From Niallia sp. XMNu-256 (GTDB lineage: Bacteria; Bacillota; Bacilli; Bacillales; Cytobacillaceae), in NCBI RefSeq assembly GCF_036670015.1, contig NZ_CP137636.1:2396501-2460500 (forward strand): a stretch of DNA of 64,000 nt. Reading direction: 5' to 3'. The notes under the pieces were generated by a model. That model searched no databases, was not told where the DNA came from, and saw only the letters and a list, made by a program, of their open reading frames with translations. Both the position numbers and the translations under genes were made by a program. Positions 44,607 through 55,051 of the stretch are shown here, one piece after another (positions within the stretch are counted from its first letter, which is position 1; every line of letters starts with the position of its first letter).

Positions 44607-45236
44607 TTATTTTGTAAGAGTTTGTTCAACTTGCTTATAGATCTCATCAGCCTTTGTTAATCCTATTTTTTCAATCTCAAATAACTCATTTTCTACTTTA
44701 GTTTTTAATTCTTGATCTTTTAACATGTTTGTGTTAATTAATACGTTTAATTTGGCTCCTTGTAAAGCAGCTTTACAGAAGATGACCCCCACACCAACAT
44801 CACTAATGACTAGACGAGAGCCTTTTTTTGCATATTCCTCATGTAAATTAATCGCCTCTAAACACAATTTAGCAATTTCTAAAGGTACATATGTCGCATC
44901 TACAAGAACTTCTTGTAAAACCTCATCTTTTTTTCGCTTCTCTTCCTCAGTCGATGAAGGTAAACCATATGCTTGTGATAGCGGATAGAAAACTTCTGCG
45001 TCTTTACTTACTAGACTTTTGAATTTTTCAATAATGTCTTCTCCCTTTTTGAGAAGCTCAATGATATCCTCTTCAACATCTTTATATTTCTTTTTTCCTA
45101 CAGTTAAGTTTCCAACCATACTTCCAAGTGCCATACCAAGGGCTCCAACATATGCGCTAGCGCCTCCACCACCTGGTACTGGTGCTTTAGATGCAAGTTC
45201 ATCTATAAATTGATTGCTGCTTTTATTAAGCATCAT
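44607..45236 (-). CDS. fchA: Methenyltetrahydrofolate cyclohydrolase / cyclodeaminase-family protein FchA
   Basis: Member of the formimidoyl-THF cyclodeaminase family (209 aa). In acetogens and purine fermenters it hydrolyses 5,10-methenyl-THF to 10-formyl-THF. Diagnostic features are APVPGGGGASAYVGALGMALGSMVGNLT at residues 18-45 and the following KKYKDVEE. It is the last gene of the gcv-fhs-folD-fchA operon. The FolD encoded just upstream lacks cyclohydrolase residues, so FchA probably supplies that step. AGGAGG precedes the start; a second ATG follows one codon later. Confidence 0.88.
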   Translation of the reverse strand: MMLNKSSNQFIDELASKAPVPGGGGASAYVGALGMALGSMVGNLTVGKKKYKDVEEDIIELLKKGEDIIEKFKSLVSKDAEVFYPLSQAYGLPSSTEEEKRKKDEVLQEVLVDATYVPLEIAKLCLEAINLHEEYAKKGSRLVISDVGVGVIFCKAALQGAKLNVLINTNMLKDQELKTKVENELFEIEKIGLTKADEIYKQVEQTLTK

Positions 45237-45269
45237 ACTACCTCCTAAAAAAATATATCGAATAAAGGA

Positions 45270-45301
45270 GGAAGGTATCCAATTAAAATCGAATACCTTC
45301 C
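45270..45301 (-). other. Intercistronic hairpin between folD and fchA
   Basis: GGAAGGTAT pairs perfectly with ATACCTTCC, with no U-run after it on the minus strand. It may stabilise or process the operon mRNA. Confidence 0.5.
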
Positions 45302-45349
45302 AAATGTGTTTATAATTTCTCGTTAAGCTAAAACAGGATCTTTTTAATT

Positions 45350-46198
45350 TTAGATGGAATTTTCACAAGCTTTTACAACATGTTCTAATAAAATAGTTGT
45401 TGTGATAAGTCCAACCCCACCTGTAGGAGGTGTCAGAGCTTTGACATGATCAATGACTTCATCATAATCAACATCACCACAAATTTTACCATTTCCATCA
45501 TCATTGATGCCGACATCAATAACAACTTGATCAGCACTAAAATACTCTTTACCCATAAACTTTGCTTTACCAATTGCTGCAACAACAATGTCAGCTTTTG
45601 ATGTAACTGCTGGCATATCTTTCGTTCTTGAATGGCAAATCGTTACGGTTGCATTTTCATCTAAAAGCAACATGGATAGTGGTTTACCAACAACAAGACT
45701 ACGACCTGCTACTGCAATATTTGCTCCATTTAATGGAATGTCATAATGTTTTAGTACTTCGATTACTGCTTTTGGTGTACATGGTGCAAATCCAGTGCTG
45801 TTTCCTTCAAAAACTTTTTCTAGATTGATCGGAGACATACAATCAATATCTTTCGCCGGATCAATTAAGTTGCGAACAACTTCTGGATCAAGATGGTCTG
45901 GTAAAGGTCTGAAAATCATAATACCATGAACATCTTTATCACTGTTTCCTTTTTCAAAAACTTCTTTTAACTCATCCATTGTAACAGTCACTGGAAGTTC
46001 CAATACATTAGTTTTAATGTTTAGGCGTTCACAGTTCTTTAAGATGCTTCTTTCATAAGAAAGATCATCTTCACGGGCTCCAACCCGAATTAATTGAAGG
46101 GTTGGAGTCACACCGTTTCCGTTTAATTTTTCTACTCTTGATAAAATATTTTCTCTAAGCGATTCAACGACTGGTTTTCCAGCTAATCTTTCACCCAT
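45350..46198 (-). CDS. folD: Methylene-THF dehydrogenase FolD, predicted to lack cyclohydrolase activity
   Basis: 282-residue FolD-family protein. The Rossmann domain is intact (VAGRSLVVGKPLSMLLL, ATVTICHSRTKD, VVIDVGIN, LTPPTGGVGLITTTILLEHVV). In the catalytic domain the usual YxxxK reads Tyr48-E-R-S-Ile52, so the cyclohydrolase Lys is replaced by Ile. The usual VQLPLP reads IFRPLP, so the partner Gln is Phe96. By family knowledge these changes leave a dehydrogenase without cyclohydrolase. The next gene, fchA, encodes a separate cyclohydrolase. AGGAGG lies 10 nt before the ATG. Confidence 0.9.
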   Translation of the reverse strand: MGERLAGKPVVESLRENILSRVEKLNGNGVTPTLQLIRVGAREDDLSYERSILKNCERLNIKTNVLELPVTVTMDELKEVFEKGNSDKDVHGIMIFRPLPDHLDPEVVRNLIDPAKDIDCMSPINLEKVFEGNSTGFAPCTPKAVIEVLKHYDIPLNGANIAVAGRSLVVGKPLSMLLLDENATVTICHSRTKDMPAVTSKADIVVAAIGKAKFMGKEYFSADQVVIDVGINDDGNGKICGDVDYDEVIDHVKALTPPTGGVGLITTTILLEHVVKACENSI

Positions 46199-46216
46199 GT
46201 TGTAAAATCCTCCTAA

Positions 46217-47887
46217 TTATGAAAGTCCGACGATTTCTCCACTATCAGTAATATCCATACCGTTAGCAGCAGGAACTTTCGGAAGACCTGGCATTGTCAT
46301 GATAGATCCCGTTAATGCTACGATGAAACCAGCACCAGCATTTACTCTAACTTCTCTTACAGTAACGTTAAAACCAGTTGGTGCACCTAGTAATTTTGGA
46401 TCATCAGAGAATGAGTATTGAGTTTTTGCCATACAAATTGGCATTTTATCTAAACCAAGGTCAGCAATTTGTTTGATTTGCTTCTTAGCTGCAGCTGTAA
46501 AGTCTACACCATCTGCACGGTAAATTTCAGTAGCAATTGTTGAGATTTTCTCTTCAATTGTTGCATCCACATCATATAATGGTGCAAAATTAGATGGTTT
46601 CGTTTCACAGATTTCAACTACTTTTTGTGCTAATTCAACTGCACCTTCTCCACCTTTAGCGAATACATCAGAAAGTACGATATCAATGCCTTTAGCTGAT
46701 AATTTTTCTGTTAATAAGTTAATTTCCGCTTCAGTATCAGTTGGGAATTTATTAATTGCAACAACTGCAGGAACACCGAATTTATTAAGGTTTTCAATAT
46801 GTCTTTCAATGTTTGCAATACCATCTTCAAGGGCTTGAAGGTTTTCAGCAGCAAGTTCAGTTTTAGCTACTCCACCGTTCATTTTAAGTGCTCTAATTGT
46901 TGCAACAATTACAGCTGCATCTGGATTTAATCCTGCAAAACGAGCTTTAATATCAAAGAATTTTTCAGCTCCAAGGTCTGCACCAAATCCTGCTTCTGTT
47001 ACAACATAGTCAGCTAGTTTTAGTCCAACTCTTGTAGCCATAACTGAGTTACAGCCGTGAGCAATGTTAGCAAATGGTCCACCGTGAATAAATGCAGGTG
47101 TATTTTCAAGTGTTTGAACAAGGTTCGGCTTAATCGCATCTTTTAATAGTAGAGCCATTGCACCAGTTGCTTCTAAGTCTCCAGCTGTTACAGCCTCTCC
47201 TGATTTGTTATAAGCTACAACCATTCTAGATAATCTATCTTTAAGGTCGCTCATGCTTGTTGCAAGACATAGAATTGCCATGATTTCAGAAGCAACTGTA
47301 ATATCGAAACCAGTTTGACGTACAAAACCATCTGGCTTTCCACCTAGACCAACAATTGTATTTCTTAATGAACGATCGTTCATGTCAAGTACGCGTCTCC
47401 AAACAATATTCTTTGGATCAATGTCTAGAGCATTCCCTTGATGTAAGTGGTTATCTAACATTGCAGCAAGTAAGTTATGTGCAGATGTAATTGCATGGAA
47501 ATCACCTGTAAAGTGAAGGTTAATATCTTCCATTGGTACTACTTGAGCATAACCGCCACCTGCTGCTCCACCTTTAACTCCGAAAACAGGTCCTAATGAT
47601 GGCTCACGAAGAGCTGTGATTGTTTTCTTACCAATTTTATTAAGTCCCATTGATAATCCAACGTTTGTTGTAGTTTTTCCTTCACCAGCTGGTGTTGGGT
47701 TAATCGCAGTGACAAGAATTAACTTGCCATCTGGCTTATCTTCTAAACGTTCTAATACATCTAATGATACTTTCGCTTTATATTTACCATATAATTCTAA
47801 TTCATTATCTGTAATTCCAAGAGAATCAGCGATCTCACTAATTGGTTTTAATTCTGCTTCTTGCGCAATTTGTACATCAGTTTTCAT
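46217..47887 (-). CDS. fhs: Formate-tetrahydrofolate ligase
   Basis: Interconverts formate, ATP and THF with 10-formyl-THF. The 556 residues match the usual bacterial size. Motifs are the ATP-binding [53 protein letters not shown], and the C-terminal [19 protein letters not shown] precedes the ATG. In this operon it may run toward ATP and formate, ending glycine oxidation. B. subtilis lacks fhs, so its presence here is informative. It lies 18 nt before folD. Confidence 0.96.
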   Translation of the reverse strand: MKTDVQIAQEAELKPISEIADSLGITDNELELYGKYKAKVSLDVLERLEDKPDGKLILVTAINPTPAGEGKTTTNVGLSMGLNKIGKKTITALREPSLGPVFGVKGGAAGGGYAQVVPMEDINLHFTGDFHAITSAHNLLAAMLDNHLHQGNALDIDPKNIVWRRVLDMNDRSLRNTIVGLGGKPDGFVRQTGFDITVASEIMAILCLATSMSDLKDRLSRMVVAYNKSGEAVTAGDLEATGAMALLLKDAIKPNLVQTLENTPAFIHGGPFANIAHGCNSVMATRVGLKLADYVVTEAGFGADLGAEKFFDIKARFAGLNPDAAVIVATIRALKMNGGVAKTELAAENLQALEDGIANIERHIENLNKFGVPAVVAINKFPTDTEAEINLLTEKLSAKGIDIVLSDVFAKGGEGAVELAQKVVEICETKPSNFAPLYDVDATIEEKISTIATEIYRADGVDFTAAAKKQIKQIADLGLDKMPICMAKTQYSFSDDPKLLGAPTGFNVTVREVRVNAGAGFIVALTGSIMTMPGLPKVPAANGMDITDSGEIVGLS

Positions 47888-47969
47888 GTTGTTTCCTCCA
47901 ATTTCATTTCATACATTTTATTTTATCTTATAAATAGAAGTCATGTTTCTCAATAAACTTACATGATTC

Positions 47970-48017
47970 GGAATGAAGCGACAGAATAAAGAATAATTCT
48001 CTGTTCGGCTTCATTCC
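47970..48017 (-). other. Intercistronic hairpin between gcvPB and fhs
   Basis: GGAATGAAGC and ACAGA pair with TCTGT and GCTTCATTCC across a 14-nt loop with one internal mismatch region. There is no U-run on the minus strand. It marks the boundary between the glycine-cleavage and C1 halves of the operon. Confidence 0.5.
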
Positions 48018-48031
48018 TTTTCAAAAAATAT

Positions 48032-49516
48032 TTAAGCTTTTACAGTTTCTTTGCCTTGCTCTTCTTTTGTATAGCGTAATACAGGATTTCTTGCAGCCAA
48101 CACTTCGTCTAAACGGCCAATTACCGTTGTATGAGGCGCTTCTAGAACAACTTCTGGATTTTCTTCTACTTCTTTTGCAATTTGAATCATTGCATCTGCA
48201 AAAGCATCCATTGTTTCTTTTGACTCAGTTTCAGTCGGTTCAATCATTAAACACTCTTCCACGTTTAATGGGAAGTAGATTGTTGGTGGATGGTAACCAA
48301 AGTCAAGCAGACGTTTTGCCATATCAAGCGTACGAACGCCTAGTTTCTTTTGTCTTGAACCAGACAAGACAAATTCGTGTTTACAAAGTTGTCCTTGATA
48401 TGGTGAATCAAAGTATGGCTCAAGTCGTTTACGTAAGTAGTTCGCATGAAGAACAGCACCTTCAGAAACTTCACGTAAACCAACATTTCCTAATGTGCGA
48501 ATATAAGTATAAGCACGAACATTAATTCCAAAGTTTCCAAAATACCCTTTTACTCGGCCAATCGATAATGGATAATCTGAATTTAGAACAAATTTATCGC
48601 CATCTTTTTCAACACGTGGTATTGGTAAGTAAGGAAGTAAAACCTTCTTAACTCCTACTGGACCTGAACCTGGACCACCACCACCGTGTGGGCCTGTGAA
48701 TGTTTTATGAAGGTTTAAATGCACAACATCAAAGCCCATGTCGCCTGGTGTTGTTTTCCCTAAAATCGCATTGGAGTTTGCTCCATCATAGTAAAGTAAT
48801 CCGCCTGCTTCATGAACTACTTCAGCGATTTCTTTAATTTCTTTTTCAAACAATCCAAGTGTATTAGGATTTGTCAACATTAAAGCAGCTACATCACTGT
48901 TTACATGTTTCTTCAACTCGTCTAAGTCAACTAATCCATTTTCATTAGATGGAATCGTAACGGTTTCATAGCCTGCTACAGTCGCACTTGCTGGGTTCGT
49001 ACCGTGTGCAGAGTCTGGAACTAGTACTTTTGTACGGTTTTCACCTTTTTGCTCATGATAGGCTCTAACCATCATTAAGCCAGTCCATTCCCCTTGTGCA
49101 CCTGCAGAAGGTTGTAGAGTTACTGCATCCATACCTGTAATCACAGCTAGCTCTTCTTGTAAGTTGTACATAAGCTCAAGTGCACCTTGAACCGTTTCAG
49201 TTGGCTGATCTGGGTGAATGCGGCTAAAACCAGCTAAACGAGCCACATCTTCATTAATTTTAGGATTGTATTTCATCGTACAAGAACCGAGTGGGTAAAA
49301 ACCGTTATCGATTCCATGGTTTTTATTAGAAAGTGCTGTATAGTGACGAACAAGGTCTAGCTCAGCTACTTCCGGAAGTTCAGCTTCTTCATCACGAATC
49401 AAGTGTTTAGGGAACTTATCTTCTAAGTTTACACTGTCAACATCACTTTTCGGAAGGCTGTATCCAACGCGACCTGATCGACTGATTTCAAAAATTAGAT
49501 CGTTATACTCAAGCAT
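48032..49516 (-). CDS. gcvPB: Glycine dehydrogenase (decarboxylating) subunit 2
   Basis: PLP-binding subunit of the split P-protein (494 aa). The PLP Lys lies in [21 protein letters not shown], with [10 protein letters not shown] and the N-terminal [28 protein letters not shown] typical of the family. It overlaps the end of gcvPA by 8 nt, so the two subunits are translationally coupled. It acts with GcvPA, GcvH and GcvT to cleave glycine to CO2, NH3 and methylene-THF. Confidence 0.96.
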   Translation of the reverse strand: MLEYNDLIFEISRSGRVGYSLPKSDVDSVNLEDKFPKHLIRDEEAELPEVAELDLVRHYTALSNKNHGIDNGFYPLGSCTMKYNPKINEDVARLAGFSRIHPDQPTETVQGALELMYNLQEELAVITGMDAVTLQPSAGAQGEWTGLMMVRAYHEQKGENRTKVLVPDSAHGTNPASATVAGYETVTIPSNENGLVDLDELKKHVNSDVAALMLTNPNTLGLFEKEIKEIAEVVHEAGGLLYYDGANSNAILGKTTPGDMGFDVVHLNLHKTFTGPHGGGGPGSGPVGVKKVLLPYLPIPRVEKDGDKFVLNSDYPLSIGRVKGYFGNFGINVRAYTYIRTLGNVGLREVSEGAVLHANYLRKRLEPYFDSPYQGQLCKHEFVLSGSRQKKLGVRTLDMAKRLLDFGYHPPTIYFPLNVEECLMIEPTETESKETMDAFADAMIQIAKEVEENPEVVLEAPHTTVIGRLDEVLAARNPVLRYTKEEQGKETVKA

Positions 49517-50861
49517 TTACAACCGCCTCCAATGCTTCTACAAATTGGTCAATTTCTTCTTTTGTACGTTGTTCAGTTACTGCAATTAGCATTTGTTTCT
49601 CTTGACCATAGTCATTACCTAAGTCAAAACCACCAATGAATCCTTTTGCAAGAAGCTTTTCATTAACTTCCTTAACAGGACGTGGAAGTTCTACAACAAA
49701 CTCATTGAAGAATGGTGATTGGTTCAAAACAGTAAAGCCTTTGTTTTGAAGAGTTTTCGCCATATAGTCTGCCTTCTCAATGTTTTGCTGTGCCATTTCA
49801 CGAATTCCATTCTTTCCAAGAGCTGACATAGCAATAGAAGAAGCAAGGGCATTCAATGCTTGGTTTGAACAAATATTAGATGTAGCTTTATCACGACGGA
49901 TGTGCTGTTCACGTGCTTGTAGTGTTAATACAAATCCACGTTTGCCATTATCATCATGAGTTTGACCAACGATACGTCCAGGGATTTTACGCATGTATTT
50001 TTTCTTTACTGCGAAATATCCGCAATGTGGGCCTCCAAAGTTCATAGGGATGCCAAGTGGTTGCATATCACCGACCACAATGTCAGCACCTAATTTCCCT
50101 GGAGATTGTAAAAGTCCTAATGCTAGCGGGTTTGAACTAACAATTAAAAGAGCACCATTTTCATCAGCAATTTTCTTAATTTCAGCTAAATCTTCAATAG
50201 AACCAAAGAAGTTTGGATATTGAACAAGGACAGCTGCTGTATCTTTGTCGATTTGTGATTTTAATTGATCTAAATCCGTTACATCTGCAGAAAGACTTAC
50301 TTCTTCTACTCCGTAGTTTTGTCCTCTAGCAACCGTTTTTAAAATCGAGCGTGATTGCGGATGAACTGCCTTTGAGATCAACACTTTAGAACGTCTTGCT
50401 GACGCAACCGCTAGAGAAGCAGCTTCTGCTAGAGATGTGAAACCGTCATACATAGATGAGTTCGCTAAATCCATTCCAGTTAATTCAGCAACCATGGTTT
50501 GGAATTCAAACATTGCTTGTAATTCCCCTTGGCTGATTTCTGGTTGGTATGGTGTATAGGCTGTATAAAATTCAGAACGTGAAATCATATGATCGACTAC
50601 ACTTGGGATGTAATGATCGTACGTACCTGCTCCCAAAAACATCGGATATTGATCTGCGTTCACATTACGTGCAGCCAGTCTATTCATTTTCTTCATTAAA
50701 ATAGGTTCTGGATCTGCTTCAGGAATGTTTAATTCGCCTTTTAAACGAAGTTCGGATGGGATGTCTTCAAATAACTCTTCAATAGAAGACATACCTAAGA
50801 ATTCGAGCATTTCTTTTTTATCTTGTTCTGTATCAGGAAGGTATCTAAAAGTATTGGTCAT
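49509..50861 (-). CDS. gcvPA: Glycine dehydrogenase (decarboxylating) subunit 1
   Basis: Non-PLP-lysine subunit of the split P-protein (450 aa). Motifs are [50 protein letters not shown], and [42 protein letters not shown]. The ATG follows the gcvH stop by a single nucleotide, with AAGGAG inside the end of gcvH. Coupled to gcvPB downstream. Confidence 0.96.
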   Translation of the reverse strand: MTNTFRYLPDTEQDKKEMLEFLGMSSIEELFEDIPSELRLKGELNIPEADPEPILMKKMNRLAARNVNADQYPMFLGAGTYDHYIPSVVDHMISRSEFYTAYTPYQPEISQGELQAMFEFQTMVAELTGMDLANSSMYDGFTSLAEAASLAVASARRSKVLISKAVHPQSRSILKTVARGQNYGVEEVSLSADVTDLDQLKSQIDKDTAAVLVQYPNFFGSIEDLAEIKKIADENGALLIVSSNPLALGLLQSPGKLGADIVVGDMQPLGIPMNFGGPHCGYFAVKKKYMRKIPGRIVGQTHDDNGKRGFVLTLQAREQHIRRDKATSNICSNQALNALASSIAMSALGKNGIREMAQQNIEKADYMAKTLQNKGFTVLNQSPFFNEFVVELPRPVKEVNEKLLAKGFIGGFDLGNDYGQEKQMLIAVTEQRTKEEIDQFVEALEAVVNA

Positions 50862-50862
50862 C

Positions 50863-51246
50863 TTATTCTTCTCCTTCGTTAACGAATGCTAAGTATTCTT
50901 CCTCGCTCATTAATGATTTCAATTCTTCTGTATTTGACAATTCAACTTCGACTAACCAACCAGCTTCAAGAGGTTGTTCGTTAACTGTTTGTGGAGCATC
51001 TTCTAATTCCTCATTAACAAGAACAACAGAACCTGAAACAGGTGAAACTAAATCAGAAACAGCTTTTACTGACTCAATAGAACCCATTGCTTCATTTGCT
51101 GTTACATCGTCGCCTTCTTCTGGGTTTTCAACGAACACGATATCTCCTAATGAATTTTGTGCATAATCAGAGATTCCGATTCTTACGCGATTTCCTTCTA
51201 ATTGTTGTACCCACTCATGATCCTTGCTATATAGTAAATTTGACAT
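50863..51246 (-). CDS. gcvH: Glycine cleavage system H protein
   Basis: Lipoyl carrier protein (127 aa). The lipoylated Lys is in [11 protein letters not shown], preceded by [15 protein letters not shown] and followed by [19 protein letters not shown] with 7-nt spacing sets the ATG at 51246; the frame opens at a TTG at 51264. In B. subtilis gcvH lies away from gcvT-PA-PB. Here it is inside the operon, which may mark a second, self-contained glycine-cleavage set. Confidence 0.95.
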   Translation of the reverse strand: MSNLLYSKDHEWVQQLEGNRVRIGISDYAQNSLGDIVFVENPEEGDDVTANEAMGSIESVKAVSDLVSPVSGSVVLVNEELEDAPQTVNEQPLEAGWLVEVELSNTEELKSLMSEEEYLAFVNEGEE

Positions 51247-51394
51247 TAAATATCTTCCTTTCAATAGTAAATTAATATTAATATATAAAATTGTTGGTAG
51301 AACACTTCAATTAGATCTGCTTACACAAAACTAAAGTGCTAACCTTCAATTAATTACCCTCATTTTTAGATCAATAACGTCTTATTGCAAATAA

Positions 51395-52510
51395 TTATCC
51401 TCTTTTATAGAACGGAGTTTTTACCACAACAGCGTCTACTAATTTATTACGAACTTCGACTTTGATTTCAGTTCCCACTTTGGCATGATCAACTGATAAT
51501 AAAGCAAGTCCAATACTTTTCTTTAATGTTGGTGATTGAGTACCAGATGTAATAACACCGATTTCCTCGTCCCCTGATGCTGAGAATACTTTATAGCCGT
51601 TACGAGGAATTCCTCTGCCTGTTATTTCAATTCCAGCAATACGACGTTTTACGCCTTCTTCTTTTTGTTTTGCAAGTGCTTCTTTTCCAATAAAGTCGCT
51701 TTCCTTGTTTACTTTAACAGCAAAACCAATTCCAGCTTCAAGTGGAGTAATGTCTTTTGAAAGCTCTTGACCGTATAGAGCAAGTTTTGCTTCAAGACGA
51801 AGCGTATCGCGCGCTCCTAGTCCACATGGTTTTAATCCATCTTCACTACCAGCTTCTAAAAGCTTATCCCATAGTTCAGCAACCTTATCAGCTGCTAAGT
51901 ATAGCTCAAATCCATCTTCTCCTGTATAACCTGTACGGGATACAAGAACATCTGGAATCCCAGCAACCGTAACATTTTGCGCGAATTGATAAAACGCAAT
52001 TCCAGTTAAGTCAATATCGGTTAGCTTTTGTAGAATGCTTTCTGCTTTTGGACCTTGGATTGCAAGTTGTCCTACTTGACTTGAAATATTTTCAAATTTT
52101 ACGTCACCTTTAAGGTGTTCGTTAATCCAATCATAATCTTTGTCTACATTGGCTGCATTAGGTACAAGTAAATACTTTTCATCTTCTAACTTGTAAACAA
52201 TCAAGTCATCTATTGTGCCGCCATCTGGGTAACATAGAACAGTATATTGCGCCTGGTTAATATGTATAGTGCTGATATCATTTGTTCCAATACTATTAAT
52301 GAAGTTTTCAGCATCTTTTCCTTCAATAATAAACTCTCCCATATGGGATACATCAAAAAGTCCTGCAGCGTTACGAACAGCTTCATGCTCTTCTAAAATG
52401 CTAGAGAACTGCACTGGAAGTTCCCAACCACCAAAATCAATTACTTTTGCTCCATGTTTCTTATATGTTTCAAAAAGCGGTGTTCGCTTCAACTCTGTTT
52501 CTGTACTCAT
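51395..52510 (-). CDS. gcvT: Aminomethyltransferase (T protein)
   Basis: Transfers the aminomethyl group from H protein to THF (371 aa). Features are [27 protein letters not shown], the folate-binding Asp and [38 protein letters not shown], and the C-terminal barrel ([21 protein letters not shown]). It is the first gene of the operon, with GGAGG before the ATG. It is preceded by the tandem glycine riboswitch and a SigA-type promoter, so glycine should induce it. Confidence 0.96.
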   Translation of the reverse strand: MSTETELKRTPLFETYKKHGAKVIDFGGWELPVQFSSILEEHEAVRNAAGLFDVSHMGEFIIEGKDAENFINSIGTNDISTIHINQAQYTVLCYPDGGTIDDLIVYKLEDEKYLLVPNAANVDKDYDWINEHLKGDVKFENISSQVGQLAIQGPKAESILQKLTDIDLTGIAFYQFAQNVTVAGIPDVLVSRTGYTGEDGFELYLAADKVAELWDKLLEAGSEDGLKPCGLGARDTLRLEAKLALYGQELSKDITPLEAGIGFAVKVNKESDFIGKEALAKQKEEGVKRRIAGIEITGRGIPRNGYKVFSASGDEEIGVITSGTQSPTLKKSIGLALLSVDHAKVGTEIKVEVRNKLVDAVVVKTPFYKRG

Positions 52511-52730
52511 TATTACAACCTCCAGTTAGGATTTAATAGACAAAATCTCTTTATCAATTATTGTTAGTGTTTATGTTGACGCATTGCTCTAGTTGTTAAC
52601 CTCACCCCTAAACATTCCAATAGTCACGAATATCAGCGTCTTTTCAGATATTCGTTCTATATTTTGCTACATAACTGCTTTTTTATGATAGTTAGTTCGA
52701 ATTCCCTTTTTTTCCACCTTTTTGCACACA

Positions 52731-52965
52731 AAAAGGACAGAAAAAGGGGCAACTGTAGCTTTGATTCCCTTCTCTGTCCTTTTACCTGAGAGATTTACTC
52801 TATTTTAATTAGAGGTTTCCCCTTTGGTGTCGTTGTTACATATATACGCGCTCTCCAGAGTTGCGTCCTATTGTGGTTCTATTTACCTGAGAGTTTTGTT
52901 CCAAGGGTCTTTTTTGGAACTTGCTCCTTCGGTGGCTTCGTTGCTCTGCACTCTCCCACAATATT
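52731..52965 (-). promoter_or_regulatory. Tandem glycine riboswitch with terminator
   Basis: Two aptamers read on the minus strand. The first runs from GGGAGAGTGCAGAG (52946-52960) to CTCTCAGGTAAA. The second runs from CTGGAGAGCGC (52848-52859) to CTCTCAGGTAAAAGGACAG. Both have the GGAGAG...CTCTCAGG frame and the CACCGAAGG/CACCAAAGG core. The terminator arm AAAAGGACAG pairs with CTGTCCTTTT (52731-52783). Glycine binding should relieve termination and switch on gcvT and the genes behind it. Confidence 0.95.
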
Positions 52966-53002
52966 CATCCGCTATTATTCTATTGATTTTGTCTATATTC
53001 TT

Positions 53003-53031
53003 AGAATAATTAACATTCGACAAAAAGTCAA
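53003..53031 (-). promoter_or_regulatory. SigA-type promoter of the glycine/C1 operon
   Basis: On the minus strand TTGACT (53026-53031), a 17-nt spacer and TATTCT (53003-53008), about 40 nt upstream of the first glycine aptamer. Confidence 0.7.
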
Positions 53032-53319
53032 ATACTTTTTAGAAGCGCTTACATTTTTTGAAAAATATCAATATTGTAAAATGTCGATAAAATTAATTAA
53101 ATGTATAAGTTTGTCGCAATTTGTTTTAAAATGATGTTTAGTTGCTTAATGGTTTATCCGGATATCCACAATAAATCATTACTAGATCTATAAAAAAAAT
53201 TTATAAATAAACCATCATCTTCTATTATTAAAATAACCCCAGATAAATACATTCATAAGTTTATGGAAGGAATAACAATATTTGTCATTATTTTTTTAGC
53301 TTGGTCATATCATACTAGT

Positions 53320-53438
53320 AACCACAATAAGTTTTTTGTATCACATGGAACTTAAGCGATCTACCTATATTTAGGAGGTCAGCAGATCACAGCGATCGTT
53401 CTGTCGTGACACTTAAACTTTCTTTGTGGTTTTTTTGA
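53320..53438 (+). promoter_or_regulatory. Long imperfect hairpin ending in a U-tract before the MFS gene
   Basis: Nested arms pair in order: AACCACAA/TTGTGGTT, AAGTTT/AAACTT, GTATCAC/GTGACAC, GAAC/GTTC, GATC/GATC and ACCT/AGGT. Seven T residues follow. The whole is a 112-nt imperfect palindrome with the geometry of a large terminator or attenuator, about 135 nt upstream of the exporter start. A nine-codon frame (MELKRSTYI) lies inside but lacks a binding site. Confidence 0.5.
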
Positions 53439-53591
53439 TTTTAAATATTCACTGTATTTTACCTTCAATGTAACTTTTCTAAACCTCATGGTTAAAGCTT
53501 ATATTAGTAGTCTTTTTAATTGTTTAACCCATTTATTAGAGCTATAATGAGGTGTCTTAGAATAATAAATTAAGTGAAAAGAGATATGTGT

Positions 53592-54779
53592 ATGAAGTTT
53601 TCAAAAAAATTAGCTTTATTTATATTAATCGTCGACATGTTCCTCACTTTTAGTGGAGTTGGCCTAGTCGTTCCGATAATGCCGCATTATTTAAAGTCCT
53701 TTGGAGCTGCCGGCCAGGCGCTAGGCTTTATCATTGCGATTATGTCTTTGGGGCAGTTCATTTTTTCACCTGTTGCCGGGAATTTATCTGATCGACATGG
53801 ACGTAAAAATCTAATCGTTTTTGGTCTATTGATAAATGGCCTCTCGCAAATCACTATGGGTCTATCAACAGAACTTTGGATGCTATATCTCAGTCGGTTT
53901 TTTACAGGAGTTGGTTCTGCCTTTATTATTCCTCCTGTTATGGCCTACGCTGCAGATATTTCATCAAAAGAGGAACGCGGAAAGGTGATGGGCTGGATTG
54001 GCGCAGCTATTTCATTAGGTTTTATGATTGGGCCAGGAATTGGTGGTTTTTTATCTAATGTAAGTATCCACTTTCCCTTCTATTTTGCAGGTAGTGTAAC
54101 AATTGCAGCTGGAATTCTTTCTTTCCTCATTCTTCCAGCCGTCAAACCAGTAATCACTGAAATTTCTACTAAAGGCGATAACCTTATTAAACAGATGACC
54201 CGCTCTTTTAAAACTAGTTATTTTGTGTTACTAATTGTCGTATTTGTATTCTCATTTGGGATTGCAAATTACCAGTCCACTTTAACGATGTATTTAACGT
54301 ATCATTTTAATTACACGCCAAGTGATATTGCGATTGTTATGACCTTCGCTGGTTTTATCGGTGTAATTGTACAAGGTTTTGTTATTAATAAATTGTTTAC
54401 AATGTTCGGTGAGATGAAGATCATATTGTTTAGTCTACTCGTTGCCGCCATTAGTCTTTATGGGCTTTTATTTGTCAGCAACTATTTTCTTATCATATTT
54501 GTTACTACCGTATTCTCAACGGCTACTACATTAATTCGTCCAGCGGTTAATACATTGATTTCAAAAACAGCAGGTCGTGAACAAGGATTTGCCGCTGGTA
54601 TGAATAATGCCTACATGAGTCTAGGTAGTATGATTGGACCTGCATTAGCAGGTACTTTATTTGATTGGCATATGAGTTTGCCTTTTACATTTGGTGCTAT
54701 TATTCTGCTGAGTTGTTTCTTCTTAGCTTATAGATGGGCAAAAAAGGCCGCTGCCAATCAACAGCTACCCTCTTCATAA
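53592..54779 (+). CDS. MFS multidrug exporter (DHA1 type)
   Basis: 395-residue, 12-segment exporter. Motif A is GNLSDRHGRKN between segments 2 and 3. Motif C is GFMIGPGIGGFLSN in segment 5, which marks antiporters of the Bmr/NorA/Tet type. GVGLVVPIMPHYL follows the first segment. The frame opens at a GTG at 53574. AAAAGAGA with 7-nt spacing favours the ATG at 53592. A long hairpin with U-tract lies upstream, so expression may be controlled by attenuation. Drug specificity unknown. Confidence 0.88.
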   Translation: MKFSKKLALFILIVDMFLTFSGVGLVVPIMPHYLKSFGAAGQALGFIIAIMSLGQFIFSPVAGNLSDRHGRKNLIVFGLLINGLSQITMGLSTELWMLYLSRFFTGVGSAFIIPPVMAYAADISSKEERGKVMGWIGAAISLGFMIGPGIGGFLSNVSIHFPFYFAGSVTIAAGILSFLILPAVKPVITEISTKGDNLIKQMTRSFKTSYFVLLIVVFVFSFGIANYQSTLTMYLTYHFNYTPSDIAIVMTFAGFIGVIVQGFVINKLFTMFGEMKIILFSLLVAAISLYGLLFVSNYFLIIFVTTVFSTATTLIRPAVNTLISKTAGREQGFAAGMNNAYMSLGSMIGPALAGTLFDWHMSLPFTFGAIILLSCFFLAYRWAKKAAANQQLPSS

Positions 54780-54797
54780 ATAATGATAGATTTACAC

Positions 54798-54832
54798 AAA
54801 TAGGCGTGTCTCTTTTGGAGATACGCCTATTT
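54798..54832 (+). terminator. Terminator of the MFS exporter gene
   Basis: A 14-bp stem with one mismatch (AAATAGGCGTGTCTC with GAGATACGCCTATTT), followed by a short T-rich tract. Confidence 0.8.
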
Positions 54833-55051
54833 GCTTCTTATGTGGATGAGATTGTTCACGAAATAAGTTATTATGCGTTTCAAATCAACATCCTTTTCGA
54901 TCTTTATTTCATAATATTATGAACCACCTTGGAGAAAATAAACGAAGTTAGGTGTCAGGACTCATTGATAATTTGAGGGTATCCAACAAGGGTTAAAATA
55001 ACGAACATTTTTATCTGTAACTCTTTTAAATATTCGTGTATAATAAAGTAT
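54833..55051. other. Intergenic region before HEARO-like copy D
   Basis: AT-rich. It contains AGGTGTCAGGACTC (54952), a remnant resembling the GTGCC family, and GAGGGTATCCAACAAGG, which resembles the terminator arm at 58502. No gene seen. Confidence 0.4.

Larger units (their letters stand above)
52976..53591. other. Region between gcv promoter and MFS gene
   Basis: It holds the gcv promoter (53003-53031) and the long terminator-like palindrome at 53320-53431. The stretch 53050-53300 is AT-rich with no frame or motif I can support. Confidence 0.45.

Noticed and set aside
53345-53374. Leader peptide MELKRSTYI inside the long hairpin
   Set aside because: No ribosome binding site precedes the ATG. 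It is kept only as a remark.
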